A stretch of DNA of 56,590 nt from an uncultured Eubacteriales bacterium. Lineage in GTDB: Bacteria; Bacillota; Clostridia; Christensenellales; Aristaeellaceae. The notes under the pieces were generated by a model, which saw only the letters and a program-made list of their open reading frames with translations, searched no databases and was not told the origin of the DNA. How positions within the stretch are numbered: the stretch's first letter is position 1; every line of letters starts with the position of its first letter. The translations under genes were made by a program, and so were the position numbers. Where the stretch lies: positions 17,998 through 74,587 of the forward strand of contig CADCAS010000026.1 of NCBI GenBank assembly GCA_902799465.1, in the 5' to 3' direction. Of this stretch, positions 8,809-16,882 are shown in pieces.

Positions 8809-9552
8809 ATGTATCGCGTGGTATTGGTGGACGACGAGCGGATGATTCTGGAGGGCCTGACCCGCGTGGTGCCGTGGGAGAAGCTGGGCTGCGAGGTCAG
8901 CGGCACGGCGTCGAACGGGCGGGAGGGGCTGGAGCTGGTGCGGCGGGTGAAGCCGGACATCCTGATGACGGACATCCGCATGCCCAACATGGACGGGCTC
9001 AAGATGGTGGCCGCGCTGCGCAGCGAGTTTCCCGAGCTGCAAATCACGGTGCTCACGGCCTTCCGGGATTTCGAGTACGCCCAGACGGCGCTGAACCTGG
9101 GCGTGTGCCGGTACCTCTTAAAGCCCAGCAAAATGGACGAGCTGAACGAGGCCATCCGCACGATGACCGCCCGGCTGGACGCACTGCCCGGAGCCGGGAC
9201 CGCGGAGGACAAAAGCCCGGCGGGCAACTACATCGTGCGGCAGGCCATGGATTACATGCGCGCCCACTGCGCCGAGCGGCTGAGCCTCGGGGACGTGGCG
9301 GATCAGGTGTACGTCAGCCAGTGGCACCTGTCCAAGCTCATCAACCGGCACACCAACCAGACCTTCCTGGACCTGCTCGGCGGCATGCGCGTGGAGAAGG
9401 CCAAGCGGCTTTTGACCAACCCCGCCCTGCGCATCCACGAGGTGGCCGAGCAGTGCGGCTACAGCGACCTGGGCCACTTCTCCCGCAGCTTCAAGAAGCT
9501 CACGGGGCTGACCCCGGGGGAGTACCGCGACAACACCAGAGGCAGGGAATGA
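8809..9552 (+). CDS. Response regulator with AraC-type DNA-binding domain
   Basis: A 247-residue regulator. The N-terminal receiver domain has the acidic pair in VLVDDE, the phosphoacceptor Asp55 in MTDIRMPNMDG, a Thr in TVLTAF and the Lys in LLKPSK. A short linker leads to an AraC-type double helix-turn-helix (about 145-245) with the typical second-helix segment CGYSDLGHFSRSFKKLTG and the ending TPGEYR. The ATG at 8809 has CGGAGG about 7 bases before it; an in-frame ATG at 8755 lacks that support. It is the natural partner of the kinase at 5841. A strong terminator follows 3 bases after the stop. Confidence 0.93.
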   Translation: MYRVVLVDDERMILEGLTRVVPWEKLGCEVSGTASNGREGLELVRRVKPDILMTDIRMPNMDGLKMVAALRSEFPELQITVLTAFRDFEYAQTALNLGVCRYLLKPSKMDELNEAIRTMTARLDALPGAGTAEDKSPAGNYIVRQAMDYMRAHCAERLSLGDVADQVYVSQWHLSKLINRHTNQTFLDLLGGMRVEKAKRLLTNPALRIHEVAEQCGYSDLGHFSRSFKKLTGLTPGEYRDNTRGRE

Positions 9553-9554
9553 CA

Positions 9555-9596
9555 GACGAATGCCGCGCGAGGAGCGATCCTCGCGCGGCATTCGTC
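9555..9596. terminator. Bidirectional terminator between convergent genes
   Basis: GACGAATGCCGCGCGAGGA and its exact reverse complement form a 19-bp perfect stem with a GCGA tetraloop. It lies between the plus-strand regulator and the minus-strand MATE gene, both of which end here. No long T-tract follows on either strand. Confidence 0.8.
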
Positions 9597-9618
9597 ATCT
9601 GATTGTAAGGTAGCGCCA

Positions 9619-11004
9619 TCATGTGAGTACCGTCAGGTTCCTGAGCCACAGCTCCTTCTTCAGCCAGAGGTGGAAGACCACCACCTTGATCAGGTCGATG
9701 AGCTTGACCCCGCAGTACAGCACCACCGGGCCCGCGTCGGTAAACCGGGCCAGCAGAAACACCATGGGCAGCATGACGCAGATCGTCAGTCCGGCGTCGG
9801 TGACCGCGCCCATGCGGGTGTCGCCGCCGGCGCGGGCCACGGCCTGCTGGGTGTTCATGTAGACCCACACGGGCATGAACAGCGCCATGGTGCCCACCAT
9901 GCGGCGGCAGATGTCGATGGCGCTGGGGCTGAGCCTTCCGAACACCACCGGCACGATCAGCGTGGTGACGAAGCCGAAGCCGGTCATGGCCAGCCCGAAC
10001 AGCGCCGACCCGGACAGCAGCCAGGTCTTCTCCCGCCGCGCCCGGTCCAGGTCGCCCTGGCCCAGGGTCTTGCCCAGGATCACGCCCGTGGCGGAGTAGA
10101 CGCCGCCGAAGGCCACGAAGTACAGGTTGGCGATGGCGAAGCTGGAGGCCATGCCCGACACCACGTCCGCGCCGCCCCGCCCGTTGTAGATGGCCGTGGT
10201 GATGGTCTCCGACAACACCCACACCATCTCGCAGAACAGCACCAGCGCGCTCTTCTTGAGGATCTCCCAAAACAGCCGCCCGTCGATCTTCACCAGGTCC
10301 CGAAGCCGCACCGCGAATTCGGGTTTGGCCCGGAGGTAGAGCGCGATGAAGATCACGACCTCCAGCGTCCGGGCGATGACGGTGGCCCAGGCCGCGCCCC
10401 GCACGGCCAGCCTGGGAAAGCCCAGGTTGCCGTAGATCAGCAGCCAGTTGAACAGCGTGTTGGTCAGCGTGGCGATCACCGTCACCACCAGCGGCGCCTT
10501 GACCCTTCCCAGATCCCGCAGGGAGCTGGCCACGCACACCGACACCGTCATGGGCACACCGATCCAAAACATGATGCGGATGTAGGCCACCGCCTCGTCC
10601 AGAATCAGCGCCGCCTGGGTGTTGCCGATGAGCATCAGTCCCAGCACCTGCCGGGGAAACGCCACGCACACCAGCAGATAGGGCACGAACGCCGCCAGAC
10701 CCACCGCCAGCTTGAAGCGGAAGGCCTGCCCCATCCCGGCCTTATCCTGCGCGCCGAAGAACTGGGTCATGAAGATGCCGCCGGACATGCAGATGGCGTT
10801 CAAGAACACCATGAACACGAACAGCACCTGTCCGGCCACGTTCACGCCCGACATGCACACGTCGCCCAGTCCGGACACCATGAAGTTGTCCACCAGCGAC
10901 ACCAGGCTCTGGATCAGCTGCTGCAGCATGATCGGCACGGCGATGGCCAGGGCGCTTTTATAAAAGGTTTTCGGGCCAAACAGGCCCCTGCGGTTGGTTT
11001 CCAT
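9619..11004 (-). CDS. MATE family multidrug/Na+ efflux protein (first of pair)
   Basis: A 461-residue integral membrane protein with about 12 hydrophobic helices. It shows MATE features: an N-terminal ALAIAVPIMLQQLIQ helix, LVDNFMVSGLGD, a second-half repeat and the family length. ATG 11004 was preferred over the upstream in-frame start because CGGAG lies 6-7 bases before it and the extra 29 residues run into repeat DNA. A second, distinct MATE gene lies upstream on the same strand, separated by a 190-bp repeat-filled gap. The family exports cationic drugs or metabolites using H+ or Na+ gradients; the substrate here is not known. Confidence 0.9.
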   Translation of the reverse strand: METNRRGLFGPKTFYKSALAIAVPIMLQQLIQSLVSLVDNFMVSGLGDVCMSGVNVAGQVLFVFMVFLNAICMSGGIFMTQFFGAQDKAGMGQAFRFKLAVGLAAFVPYLLVCVAFPRQVLGLMLIGNTQAALILDEAVAYIRIMFWIGVPMTVSVCVASSLRDLGRVKAPLVVTVIATLTNTLFNWLLIYGNLGFPRLAVRGAAWATVIARTLEVVIFIALYLRAKPEFAVRLRDLVKIDGRLFWEILKKSALVLFCEMVWVLSETITTAIYNGRGGADVVSGMASSFAIANLYFVAFGGVYSATGVILGKTLGQGDLDRARREKTWLLSGSALFGLAMTGFGFVTTLIVPVVFGRLSPSAIDICRRMVGTMALFMPVWVYMNTQQAVARAGGDTRMGAVTDAGLTICVMLPMVFLLARFTDAGPVVLYCGVKLIDLIKVVVFHLWLKKELWLRNLTVLT

Positions 11005-11040
11005 AGTGTAACTCCGTTGAATACAGGTCTCAATGTGTAA

Positions 11041-11190
11041 CTGCTCAGTCACGGACTCCTTCCGACCCGCTTCGCGGGCCACCTCCCTCAATGAGGGAGG
11101 CTTTTGGGTTCCCGTTCAGGCTCCCTCTCCGAGGGAGCTGTCAGCCGCAGGCTTGACTGAGGGAGTCATCCCTGGGCGACTGAATAGTTA
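11041..11190. repeat. Dispersed palindromic repeat (family R1), complete copy
   Basis: This block holds GACCCGCTTCGCGGGCC, CTCCCTCAATGAGGGAG and CTCCCTCTCCGAGGGAG hairpins, then GAGCTGTCAGCCGCAGGC and ACTGAGGGAGT. The same ordered string occurs at 28.9-29.1 kb, and parts of it at 1-44 and 12.6 kb. It fills the gap between the two MATE genes. It encodes nothing recognisable. Confidence 0.85.
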
Positions 11191-11192
11191 CC

Positions 11193-12521
11193 TCAGTGTT
11201 TTGGTTGCATGCTCCTGTGAAAGAGGGTCAGCGCCAGCACGGCGCTCAGGGCGTCGGACACCGGCTGCGCGGCGAGGAAGCCCGCATAGCCCGCCAGCCG
11301 CGTGGCCGCGAAGAACACCGCCAGGAAGATCACGCCCTGACGGCTCAGGGACAGCGCCAGCGTCTGGGGCGCCTTGCCACAGGCCTGGAACAGGCAGGTG
11401 TACAAAAGCACCACGGCGCAGCAGACCATCCCGGCGATCTGCCAGCGCAGCATCACCGTCCCGTCGGCAATGATGGCAGCGTCTGATATGAACACCCGCA
11501 TCAGCGGCCCCGCCAGCAGAAACACCGCCAGTGATTCCACCAGCGCCAGAGTACACATGAACGCGGTGCAGAAGCGGAGCAGGCGTCTCAGCTTCTCCCC
11601 CTCCCCCGCGCCGTAGAGGAACCCGAACAGCGGCACGCCGCCGAAGGCAAAGCCCACGAGGATCAGCTGCACCACCATCGTGATCTTCAATACGATGCCC
11701 AGCGCGGCGATCTTTCCGTCGCCGTAGGGCAGCAGGAACTGGTTCATCACAACCACGCACACGCTGGTGGCGATGTTGGTGATCGCCGCCGTGGTGCCCA
11801 CGCTGAGGATCTGGCCCAGCTCCCCCCGGTTCACCCGGGCGCTGCCGGGGTCCACAGACAGGGCCGCGCTCTTTTTCAGCACAAAGGCCAGGCACAGCGC
11901 GTCCGTCAGTGCGTAGCCCAGCACCGTGGCCAGCGCCGCGCCCTGCGCGCCCCAGCCCAGGACGCTGATGAAGATCGGGTCCAGCACGATGTTCAAAAGC
12001 GACCCCGACACGGTGCCCACCATGGACAGCGTGGACATGCCCTCGCTGCGCATCAGGTTGGAGTGGATGAAGCTGAGGATCACCAGCGGCGCGCCCGCCA
12101 CGATCACCCGGTAGTAGGCCTCGGCGTGGGGCAGCGTGTTTGCGCTGGCCCCCAGCAGCCCCAGCACGGGACGGCGCATGAGCAGCATCGGCACGCCGAT
12201 GACCACGCCCGTGAGTATGGACAGGTAGAAGCAGAACGCGCTCACCCGCCGCGCGTTGTCCTGATCGCTGCCGCCCAGCAGCCGCGAGATCAGCGAGCTG
12301 CCGCCCTGGCCGTAGATGTTCCCGACGGCCATCAGCGCGGTAAACAGCGGCGCGCACAGCGACACCCCCGCCACCAGCATGGCGTCATTGGTCTTTGCGA
12401 TAAAATAGGTGTCCGCCAGGTTGTACACCAGCGTGACCACCATGCTGAACACCACCGGCAGCGACAGCCTGAAATAGGCCGGCACCAGCCGCTGCGTGTC
12501 AAAGGGATTGCCCGGAGTCAT
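11193..12521 (-). CDS. MATE family efflux protein (second of pair)
   Basis: A 442-residue protein of about 12 membrane helices. LSLPVVFSMVVTLVYNLADTYF near the N-terminus is a MATE signature helix (residues 18-39), and the two halves are similar to each other. It is only distantly like its neighbour at 9619, so this is not a recent duplication. The ribosome site before the ATG at 12521 is weak. The C-terminus ends three bases from an R1 repeat, so the last residues could be affected by that insertion. Confidence 0.88.
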   Translation of the reverse strand: MTPGNPFDTQRLVPAYFRLSLPVVFSMVVTLVYNLADTYFIAKTNDAMLVAGVSLCAPLFTALMAVGNIYGQGGSSLISRLLGGSDQDNARRVSAFCFYLSILTGVVIGVPMLLMRRPVLGLLGASANTLPHAEAYYRVIVAGAPLVILSFIHSNLMRSEGMSTLSMVGTVSGSLLNIVLDPIFISVLGWGAQGAALATVLGYALTDALCLAFVLKKSAALSVDPGSARVNRGELGQILSVGTTAAITNIATSVCVVVMNQFLLPYGDGKIAALGIVLKITMVVQLILVGFAFGGVPLFGFLYGAGEGEKLRRLLRFCTAFMCTLALVESLAVFLLAGPLMRVFISDAAIIADGTVMLRWQIAGMVCCAVVLLYTCLFQACGKAPQTLALSLSRQGVIFLAVFFAATRLAGYAGFLAAQPVSDALSAVLALTLFHRSMQPKH

Positions 12522-12593
12522 GTATGCACCGCTTTCAGCTTTATAGCTATCATTCAGTCTATGAGAACAAATGGGAATTTGGCGGGAGGACAG

Positions 12594-12733
12594 GGAACGA
12601 CCTCTCAGTCAGCCTGCCGGCTGACAGCTCCCCTGAAAGGGGAGCCAGGGCTGGCGCACAAGTCTGTCCTTCCTCTTGGCTCCCCTTTCAGGGGAGCAGT
12701 CACCGACGCAGTCGGTGACTGAGAGGTCGTTCC
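12594..12733. repeat. 140-bp inverted-repeat element (family R2)
   Basis: The ends are perfect 18-bp inverted repeats, GGAACGACCTCTCAGTCA and its complement. Inside are nested palindromes: GGCTGACAGCTCCCCT...AGGGGAGC and the mirror-like GGCTCCCCTTTCAGGGGAGC, then CACCGACGCAGTCGGTG. The window's first bases (ACTGAGAGGTCGT) are part of another copy. It has no coding capacity and abuts the MITE copy that starts at 12736. Confidence 0.8.
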
Positions 12734-12735
12734 TC

Positions 12736-12992
12736 CACGGCCCACGCATGAATGACAAGACGGATTGAAATCTTACAGAAAGGTTACGAATCGTACCTGT
12801 TTCAATCACATGTACCGGCTATGCCGGTGCATGTGGATTCCCACAAAGAAATCGCTTGCGATTTCGACTGGGAATCGGTACCTGCCCGTCAGGAAATTCG
12901 TGTCGTCAGGCGCGAATTTCCGCGTCCCTTCTTCCCTCGCGCAAAATCCGCAGATTTTGCGCGACAGGCTCACGCATTCATGCGTGATACGG
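12736..12992 (+). mobile_element. MITE copy A (long form, about 257 bp)
   Basis: It begins CACGGCCCACGCATGAATG, the left end shared with copies at 19168 and 38055, and contains the same internal hairpins (GAAATCGcttgCGATTTC, CGCAAAATCcgcaGATTTTGCG, and ACATG/CATGT around an ACCGGC/GCCGGT stem). It keeps a 43-base segment holding GAAATTCG/CGAATTTC that copy B lacks. The right end is eroded (CATTCATGCGTGA then TACGGC), and no target duplication is evident. It encodes no transposase and ends just before the HD-domain gene. Confidence 0.85.
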
Positions 12993-13029
12993 CGTATATT
13001 GTGAATGGTTTTCAAATGGAGGAAACGTC

Positions 13030-13794
13030 ATGGACATGATCGAAAAAGCCCCGGTCACGCGCGCCTTCAACGGCTATGTCGCCGCCTACAACGCCTCCGA
13101 CCCGAAGATCGCGTTGAAGATCGCCCACACCTACCGGGTGGCGGGGCTGTGCGAGCGCATCGCCGCCTCCATCGGCGCGGACACGGGCCTGGCCTGGCTG
13201 TGCGGCATGCTCCACGACATCGGGCGCTTCGAGCAGGTCCGGCGCTACGGCACCTTTGTCGATGCGCAGTCCGTGGACCACGCTGCCTTCGGGGCGGATC
13301 TGCTGTTCGTGGACGGCCTCATCGGGTCGTTTGTCCCGGAGGGTTTCGGGGCCGCCCGGCGCTCAATCCTGGAGACGGCCATACGGCATCACAGCGCGTA
13401 CAGGCTGCCCGAGGGCCTCTCCGACGAGGCGGCCATGTACTGCCACATCCTACGCGACGCGGACAAGATCGACATCCTCCGCGTGAACTGCGAGACGCCC
13501 CTGGAGGACATCTACAACGTGACCACCGAGGCCCTGCGGACCTCCGCCGTCTCCGACGCGGTCAAGGCCTGCTTCCGGCGGCGGACCACTGTGGAGCGCT
13601 CCCTGAAGCGGACTCCCGCGGACTACGTAGTGGCCCACGTCTGCCTGGTGTTTGAGCTGGTCTATCCGCTGAGCGCGGCCATCGCCCGGGAGCAGGGCTA
13701 CGCCGACAGGCTCATGGACTTCCCGTCGGAGAACCCGGACACGCGGGCATGGTTTAATGAGATGCGTCAAACCCTCTGGACGCCCCGGGCCTGA
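13030..13794 (+). CDS. HD-domain phosphohydrolase
   Basis: A 254-residue soluble protein with an HD metal-dependent phosphohydrolase core. Metal ligands are visible: His33 in KIAHTYRV, the doublet His62-Asp63 in MLHDIGRFEQ, His84, His120/121 in IRHHSAY and Asp145 in RDADKID. The order H...HD...H...H...D is the full HD set, so it should be active, probably on a nucleotide or phosphate ester; the substrate cannot be read. GGAGG lies 9-10 bases before the ATG. The gene starts about 40 bases beyond the right end of MITE copy A, and a TATATT at 12994-12999 at that boundary could serve as a -10 element. It stands alone, with a terminator after it. Confidence 0.82.
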   Translation: MDMIEKAPVTRAFNGYVAAYNASDPKIALKIAHTYRVAGLCERIAASIGADTGLAWLCGMLHDIGRFEQVRRYGTFVDAQSVDHAAFGADLLFVDGLIGSFVPEGFGAARRSILETAIRHHSAYRLPEGLSDEAAMYCHILRDADKIDILRVNCETPLEDIYNVTTEALRTSAVSDAVKACFRRRTTVERSLKRTPADYVVAHVCLVFELVYPLSAAIAREQGYADRLMDFPSENPDTRAWFNEMRQTLWTPRA

Positions 13795-13851
13795 ATCACC
13801 CCGCCGTTACAAAACGCCGCCTCTATAATAGCATATCCCGATGCGCATGAC

Positions 13852-13884
13852 AAGGCCCGGCAATGCCGCCGGGCCTTGGTTTTA
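13852..13884 (+). terminator. Rho-independent terminator after the HD gene
   Basis: AAGGCCCGGC and GCCGGGCCTT form a 10-bp perfect stem with a 6-base loop, followed by GGTTTTA. It also separates the HD gene from the convergent redox gene. Confidence 0.85.
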
Positions 13885-13889
13885 TGGGA

Positions 13890-14121
13890 TCACCGCGTCA
13901 CGATGACCTCAATGGTGTCCTTTCTGCCGTTGTCGGTTCGGACGGTGATGGTGGCCCGGCCGACCCGGATGGCCTTGATGGTGCCCTTGGTCTTGTTGGT
14001 CACGGACACCACGTTTTTCTGGCTGCTGGTCCAGGTCAGGTTCTTTCTGGGGGCGTAGTTCTTGTACTTGCCCTTGACCGTCGCGGTGAGGGTGTAGGTC
14101 GCGCCCAGCTTGAGTCTGAGC
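13890..14121 (-). pseudogene. Out-of-frame C-terminal Ig-like domain of the redox fusion gene
   Basis: Read one frame away from the upstream gene, this stretch encodes LRLKLGATYTLTATVKG, then a WTSSQKN segment and GRATITVRTDNG, and ends VIVTR-stop at 13890. That is the pattern of a bacterial Ig-like (BIG2-type) domain. It would continue the protein at 15879 if one base were removed from the G4 run at 14122-14125 (CCCC on the coding strand): the reading then becomes EVPLRLKLGATY. As given, the main frame instead runs into a low-complexity His/Gln tail. The cause is either a real homopolymer frameshift or a sequence error. Confidence 0.75.
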
Positions 14122-15879
14122 GGGGACTTCGGGCTCCGCGGTGGTCTCAGGTTCCGTCGCAGTCGTCGCAGCCTCGCTTCCCCCGCCCGCGGCCTTATAC
14201 AGCGCTTCCAACTGGTCGTAGGTCAGCGGGGACTGCGCGTTGTAGACGACCTCGCCCTTCGGGTTCAGCACGATGGTCTGAGGCATGGCCTCGGAGCCGT
14301 TGACGATGTCGAACAAGCCCTTGTCCTTCGAGTCCTTGGCGAACATCAGATGATCCCAGCCCTTGTCCTCCAGGAAGGCGTCCGCCTTCTTTGCGCCGGT
14401 GGCGTGGTGGACGGCCAGTATCGCCGCGTCGGGGTGCGCCGCCGCCAGGTCGTTGAAGTAGGGCAGCTCCTCCACGCAGGGCGGGCAATAGGTGGCCCAG
14501 AGGTTGATGAAGACCACATGGCCGCGATGCTCCGCCAGGTGGAACTCTCCCCCGCCGATCAGGTCGGTGGAGAAGTCCGCCAGCTGATTGCCCACATCAG
14601 CCCCTATGGGCGCGTCGCTGGTGGTGTCGATAGCGGACGCAGGCTCCACAGTCACCTCGGGTTCAGCGGTGACTTCGGGCTCTGCGGTGACCTCGGGCTG
14701 GGCGGCAGCCGCCGACTCGGGCGTCGCCTCGGGTTCAGTGGCGGCACCCGATTCAGCCGTCGCCTCGGGCTGCTCCACAGCCGCCGGTTCAGCCGTCGCC
14801 TCGGTGACGGTTGTGGCGGCGGGCGTCTCCGCGGACTCCTTGCGCTTCGGCGCGTTGATGACATTCATCCACACCAGCAGCGCGGCCAGCGCGACCACGG
14901 CCACGGACCAGGCGAGCCTGCCGGCGCGCTTGCGCTTCGCGACCACCTCGGCGGGGTCTGCGTTTTTGCCAGTCTCGGGACCCTTGAGTGTCAGCCTGCC
15001 GCATTTCAGCGCGATGGCCCCCTGGGCACAGCGGTCGATGCACTTGCCGCAGGAGATGCACTCGTGGTCCCCCACGTGGCGCACGTCCATGCGGCAGTTG
15101 CGCACGCAGGCCCCGCAGCCGTTGCAGCGGGTGGGATTCACCTTCACGCCGGTGATGGCGAAGCGGTTGAACAGTCCATAGATCGCGCCCAGTGGGCACA
15201 GGAACCGGCAGAAGGCGCGATAGCAGAACACGCACCCCAGCCCGATCGCCAGCATGATGACGAACTTCCGCGTGAACAGCACCTTGAGCTGGTAGAAGGA
15301 GGTGGCGTTGCGGGAATTGGACAGCAGCCCCACCGCGCCCTCCAGCGTGCCCGCCGGACAGATGTACTTGCAGAACGCGGGCAGCGCCTTGCCGTGCTGA
15401 ACGCCGTACCAGATGGGTACGACGATGACGAACACCGCCAGGATGACGTATTTCAGATACGAAAGCGCCCGGGTGACCCGGCTCTTCCTGATCTTCGGCG
15501 TGGGAATCTTGTGCAGCAGCTCCTGGACCAGCCCCAGCGGACAGAGCCAGCCGCAGATGGTGCGGCCCAGGATCAGCCCGTAGAGCATCAGGATGCCCAG
15601 CATATACCACGGCGCGGTGTGGCCCGAGCCGTTCAGGGCGTTTTGCAGCGACCCCAGGGGACACGCGCCGATTGCCCCGGGACAGGAATAGCAGTTGAAG
15701 CCGGGCACACAGACGGCCTTGGTGTCCCCGGAGAAGATGCGACCCTCGACGAAGCCCTTCAGGTTGGCATTGTACAGGAGCGCCGCGTAGAGCTGCGCCA
15801 GCCTGCGGGTCGTGGGCTTATGAGCGCTCCACCATGCTTTGAAATCAGCCAAGTCCAACACACTCCATACAGATCGCAT
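13909..15879 (-). CDS. Membrane polyferredoxin fused to a TlpA-like thioredoxin
   Basis: About 656 residues as read. Residues 55-80 hold a CVPGFNCYSCPG...CPLG cluster and, with the helices to about 240, match NapH-type membrane Fe-S proteins (CGWLCPLG, CRFLCPLG). Two 4Fe-4S ferredoxin motifs follow (CNGCGACVRNC and CISCGKCIDRC, 252-284). After a helix at about 321-341 comes a Pro/Glu/Ala/Thr linker with EPEVTA repeats (345-415), then an extracytoplasmic thioredoxin domain (425-560) with active site WATYCPPC (Cys465, Cys468). An Ig-like domain follows out of frame. Inferred role: carrying electrons across the membrane to reduce an outside thiol domain. ATG 15879 overlaps the upstream gene by 35 bases; TTG or GTG starts further in are possible. 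Confidence 0.8.
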   Translation of the reverse strand: MRSVWSVLDLADFKAWWSAHKPTTRRLAQLYAALLYNANLKGFVEGRIFSGDTKAVCVPGFNCYSCPGAIGACPLGSLQNALNGSGHTAPWYMLGILMLYGLILGRTICGWLCPLGLVQELLHKIPTPKIRKSRVTRALSYLKYVILAVFVIVVPIWYGVQHGKALPAFCKYICPAGTLEGAVGLLSNSRNATSFYQLKVLFTRKFVIMLAIGLGCVFCYRAFCRFLCPLGAIYGLFNRFAITGVKVNPTRCNGCGACVRNCRMDVRHVGDHECISCGKCIDRCAQGAIALKCGRLTLKGPETGKNADPAEVVAKRKRAGRLAWSVAVVALAALLVWMNVINAPKRKESAETPAATTVTEATAEPAAVEQPEATAESGAATEPEATPESAAAAQPEVTAEPEVTAEPEVTVEPASAIDTTSDAPIGADVGNQLADFSTDLIGGGEFHLAEHRGHVVFINLWATYCPPCVEELPYFNDLAAAHPDAAILAVHHATGAKKADAFLEDKGWDHLMFAKDSKDKGLFDIVNGSEAMPQTIVLNPKGEVVYNAQSPLTYDQLEALYKAAGGGSEAATTATEPETTAEPEVPAQTQAGRDLHPHRDGQGQVQELRPQKEPDLDQQPEKRGVRDQQDQGHHQGHPGRPGHHHRPNRQRQKGHH

Positions 15880-16636
15880 TTGCCTTTGTGAGCACGTCCT
15901 CCAGGCCGCCGTTGCGGACGCCCGCCACAATCAGTATCACGGCGAGTATCAGCACCGCGCCGCGGAAGATCCACATGCCGCGGCCGCTGTCCTGCGCCAC
16001 CGCCGGGAGCGTTACCGTCCCCGTGCCGGGAGCGACGCCCGCCGCCTTCTCCTCGGCCAGCTGAGCCCTGGCGGCCTCGGTCTCCCGGGCGAAGCGCCGT
16101 TCGCGCATCACCCCGGTCACCGCCAGCGCCGCGATGCCCAGCGCCGTCCAGGGCACGAACACCTTTAAGAGCGCGAACAGGTCGGCCTCGGTTTCCCGGG
16201 GACGGTCAAAGTGCGCGCCGTTGAAGACATAGACCGCCACGGGCACCATGCACAGCGCGAAGGCGATCCAGCCGCCCCAGTGGAGCTTCTGCTGGGCGTC
16301 GCGCGCCTTCAGCATGGCCTCGCCGGGGTTCTGAACGCGGGCGACGGTCAGGTTCCGAACCAGCTCCGCGTCCTGCACGGGCTTGTCGGCGCGCTCATCC
16401 TTCACGCCCAGTATCCAGCCCGCCACGGTCATGCCCACCGCGCCGAAGATCAGCGGCAGCATGGGCCGAAGGGCCTCCCCCACCTTTTCGCGGGTGTAGA
16501 TGTAGTAAAACAGCTCGCCCGACGCCTGTATGGCCGCGCCCTCGACGTACATACGAATGGCCGTCGCCGCCATCCACGCCGCCGCCAGCGCCCACAGCGC
16601 CGCCTGGACGATCAGATAGGTCTTGTTTCTTGACAT
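15845..16636 (-). CDS. Five-helix membrane protein with CD1871A-like CxxC tail
   Basis: A 263-residue protein with five hydrophobic helices (about 6-28, 50-70, 115-135, 155-175 and 225-245) and a soluble stretch rich in Arg/Glu/Ala. The last 28 residues (VAGVRNGG...VLTKANAICMECVGLG) match the short CD1871A-family CxxC proteins of Clostridia, here fused to a larger membrane domain. The CxxC pair is CMEC. It lies upstream of and overlaps the polyferredoxin-thioredoxin gene, so the two are probably one operon; in relatives such CxxC proteins also sit beside 4Fe-4S/redoxin genes. I infer a shared membrane thiol-electron relay. GGGAG is 9 bases before the ATG at 16636. Confidence 0.72.
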   Translation of the reverse strand: MSRNKTYLIVQAALWALAAAWMAATAIRMYVEGAAIQASGELFYYIYTREKVGEALRPMLPLIFGAVGMTVAGWILGVKDERADKPVQDAELVRNLTVARVQNPGEAMLKARDAQQKLHWGGWIAFALCMVPVAVYVFNGAHFDRPRETEADLFALLKVFVPWTALGIAALAVTGVMRERRFARETEAARAQLAEEKAAGVAPGTGTVTLPAVAQDSGRGMWIFRGAVLILAVILIVAGVRNGGLEDVLTKANAICMECVGLG

Positions 16637-16710
16637 GGCAGTCATCTCCCGGAGAGGGTTTGGATGTAAGCAAACCTGTATTTCCACTTATTGGGAAGGA
16701 ATTGTCTTTG

Positions 16711-16876
16711 AATTGAGAATGGAGAATGGAAAATGGAGAATTCATGTGGAAATCCTTGCGGATTTCTTTATTTATAAACACCGTAAAGCAGCGCAACAGC
16801 ATCACATATAGTGTTCAATCAGACAAATCCGCTGGATTTGCCCACCATTGTCCATTCTCCATTCTCCATTTTCAAT
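16711..16876. repeat. Inverted heptamer-array pair (CCATTNT)
   Basis: AATGGAG/AATGGAA units at 16711-16742 are mirrored by CCATTGT, CCATTCT and CCATTTT units at 16846-16874, about 100 bases away. Together they could form a long hairpin in the gap upstream of the CxxC gene and downstream of the S41 gene. The inner region holds a GGAAATCCTTGCGGATTTC hairpin similar to the AAATCCGCAGGGATTTCC at about 91-108. Confidence 0.75.
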
Positions 16877-16882
16877 TCGTCA

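Noticed and set aside
12752..13039. Open frames within MITE copies A, B and C
   Set aside because: They follow hairpin repeats, end at the element edges and have no start signals; the same peptides recur only because the DNA repeats.
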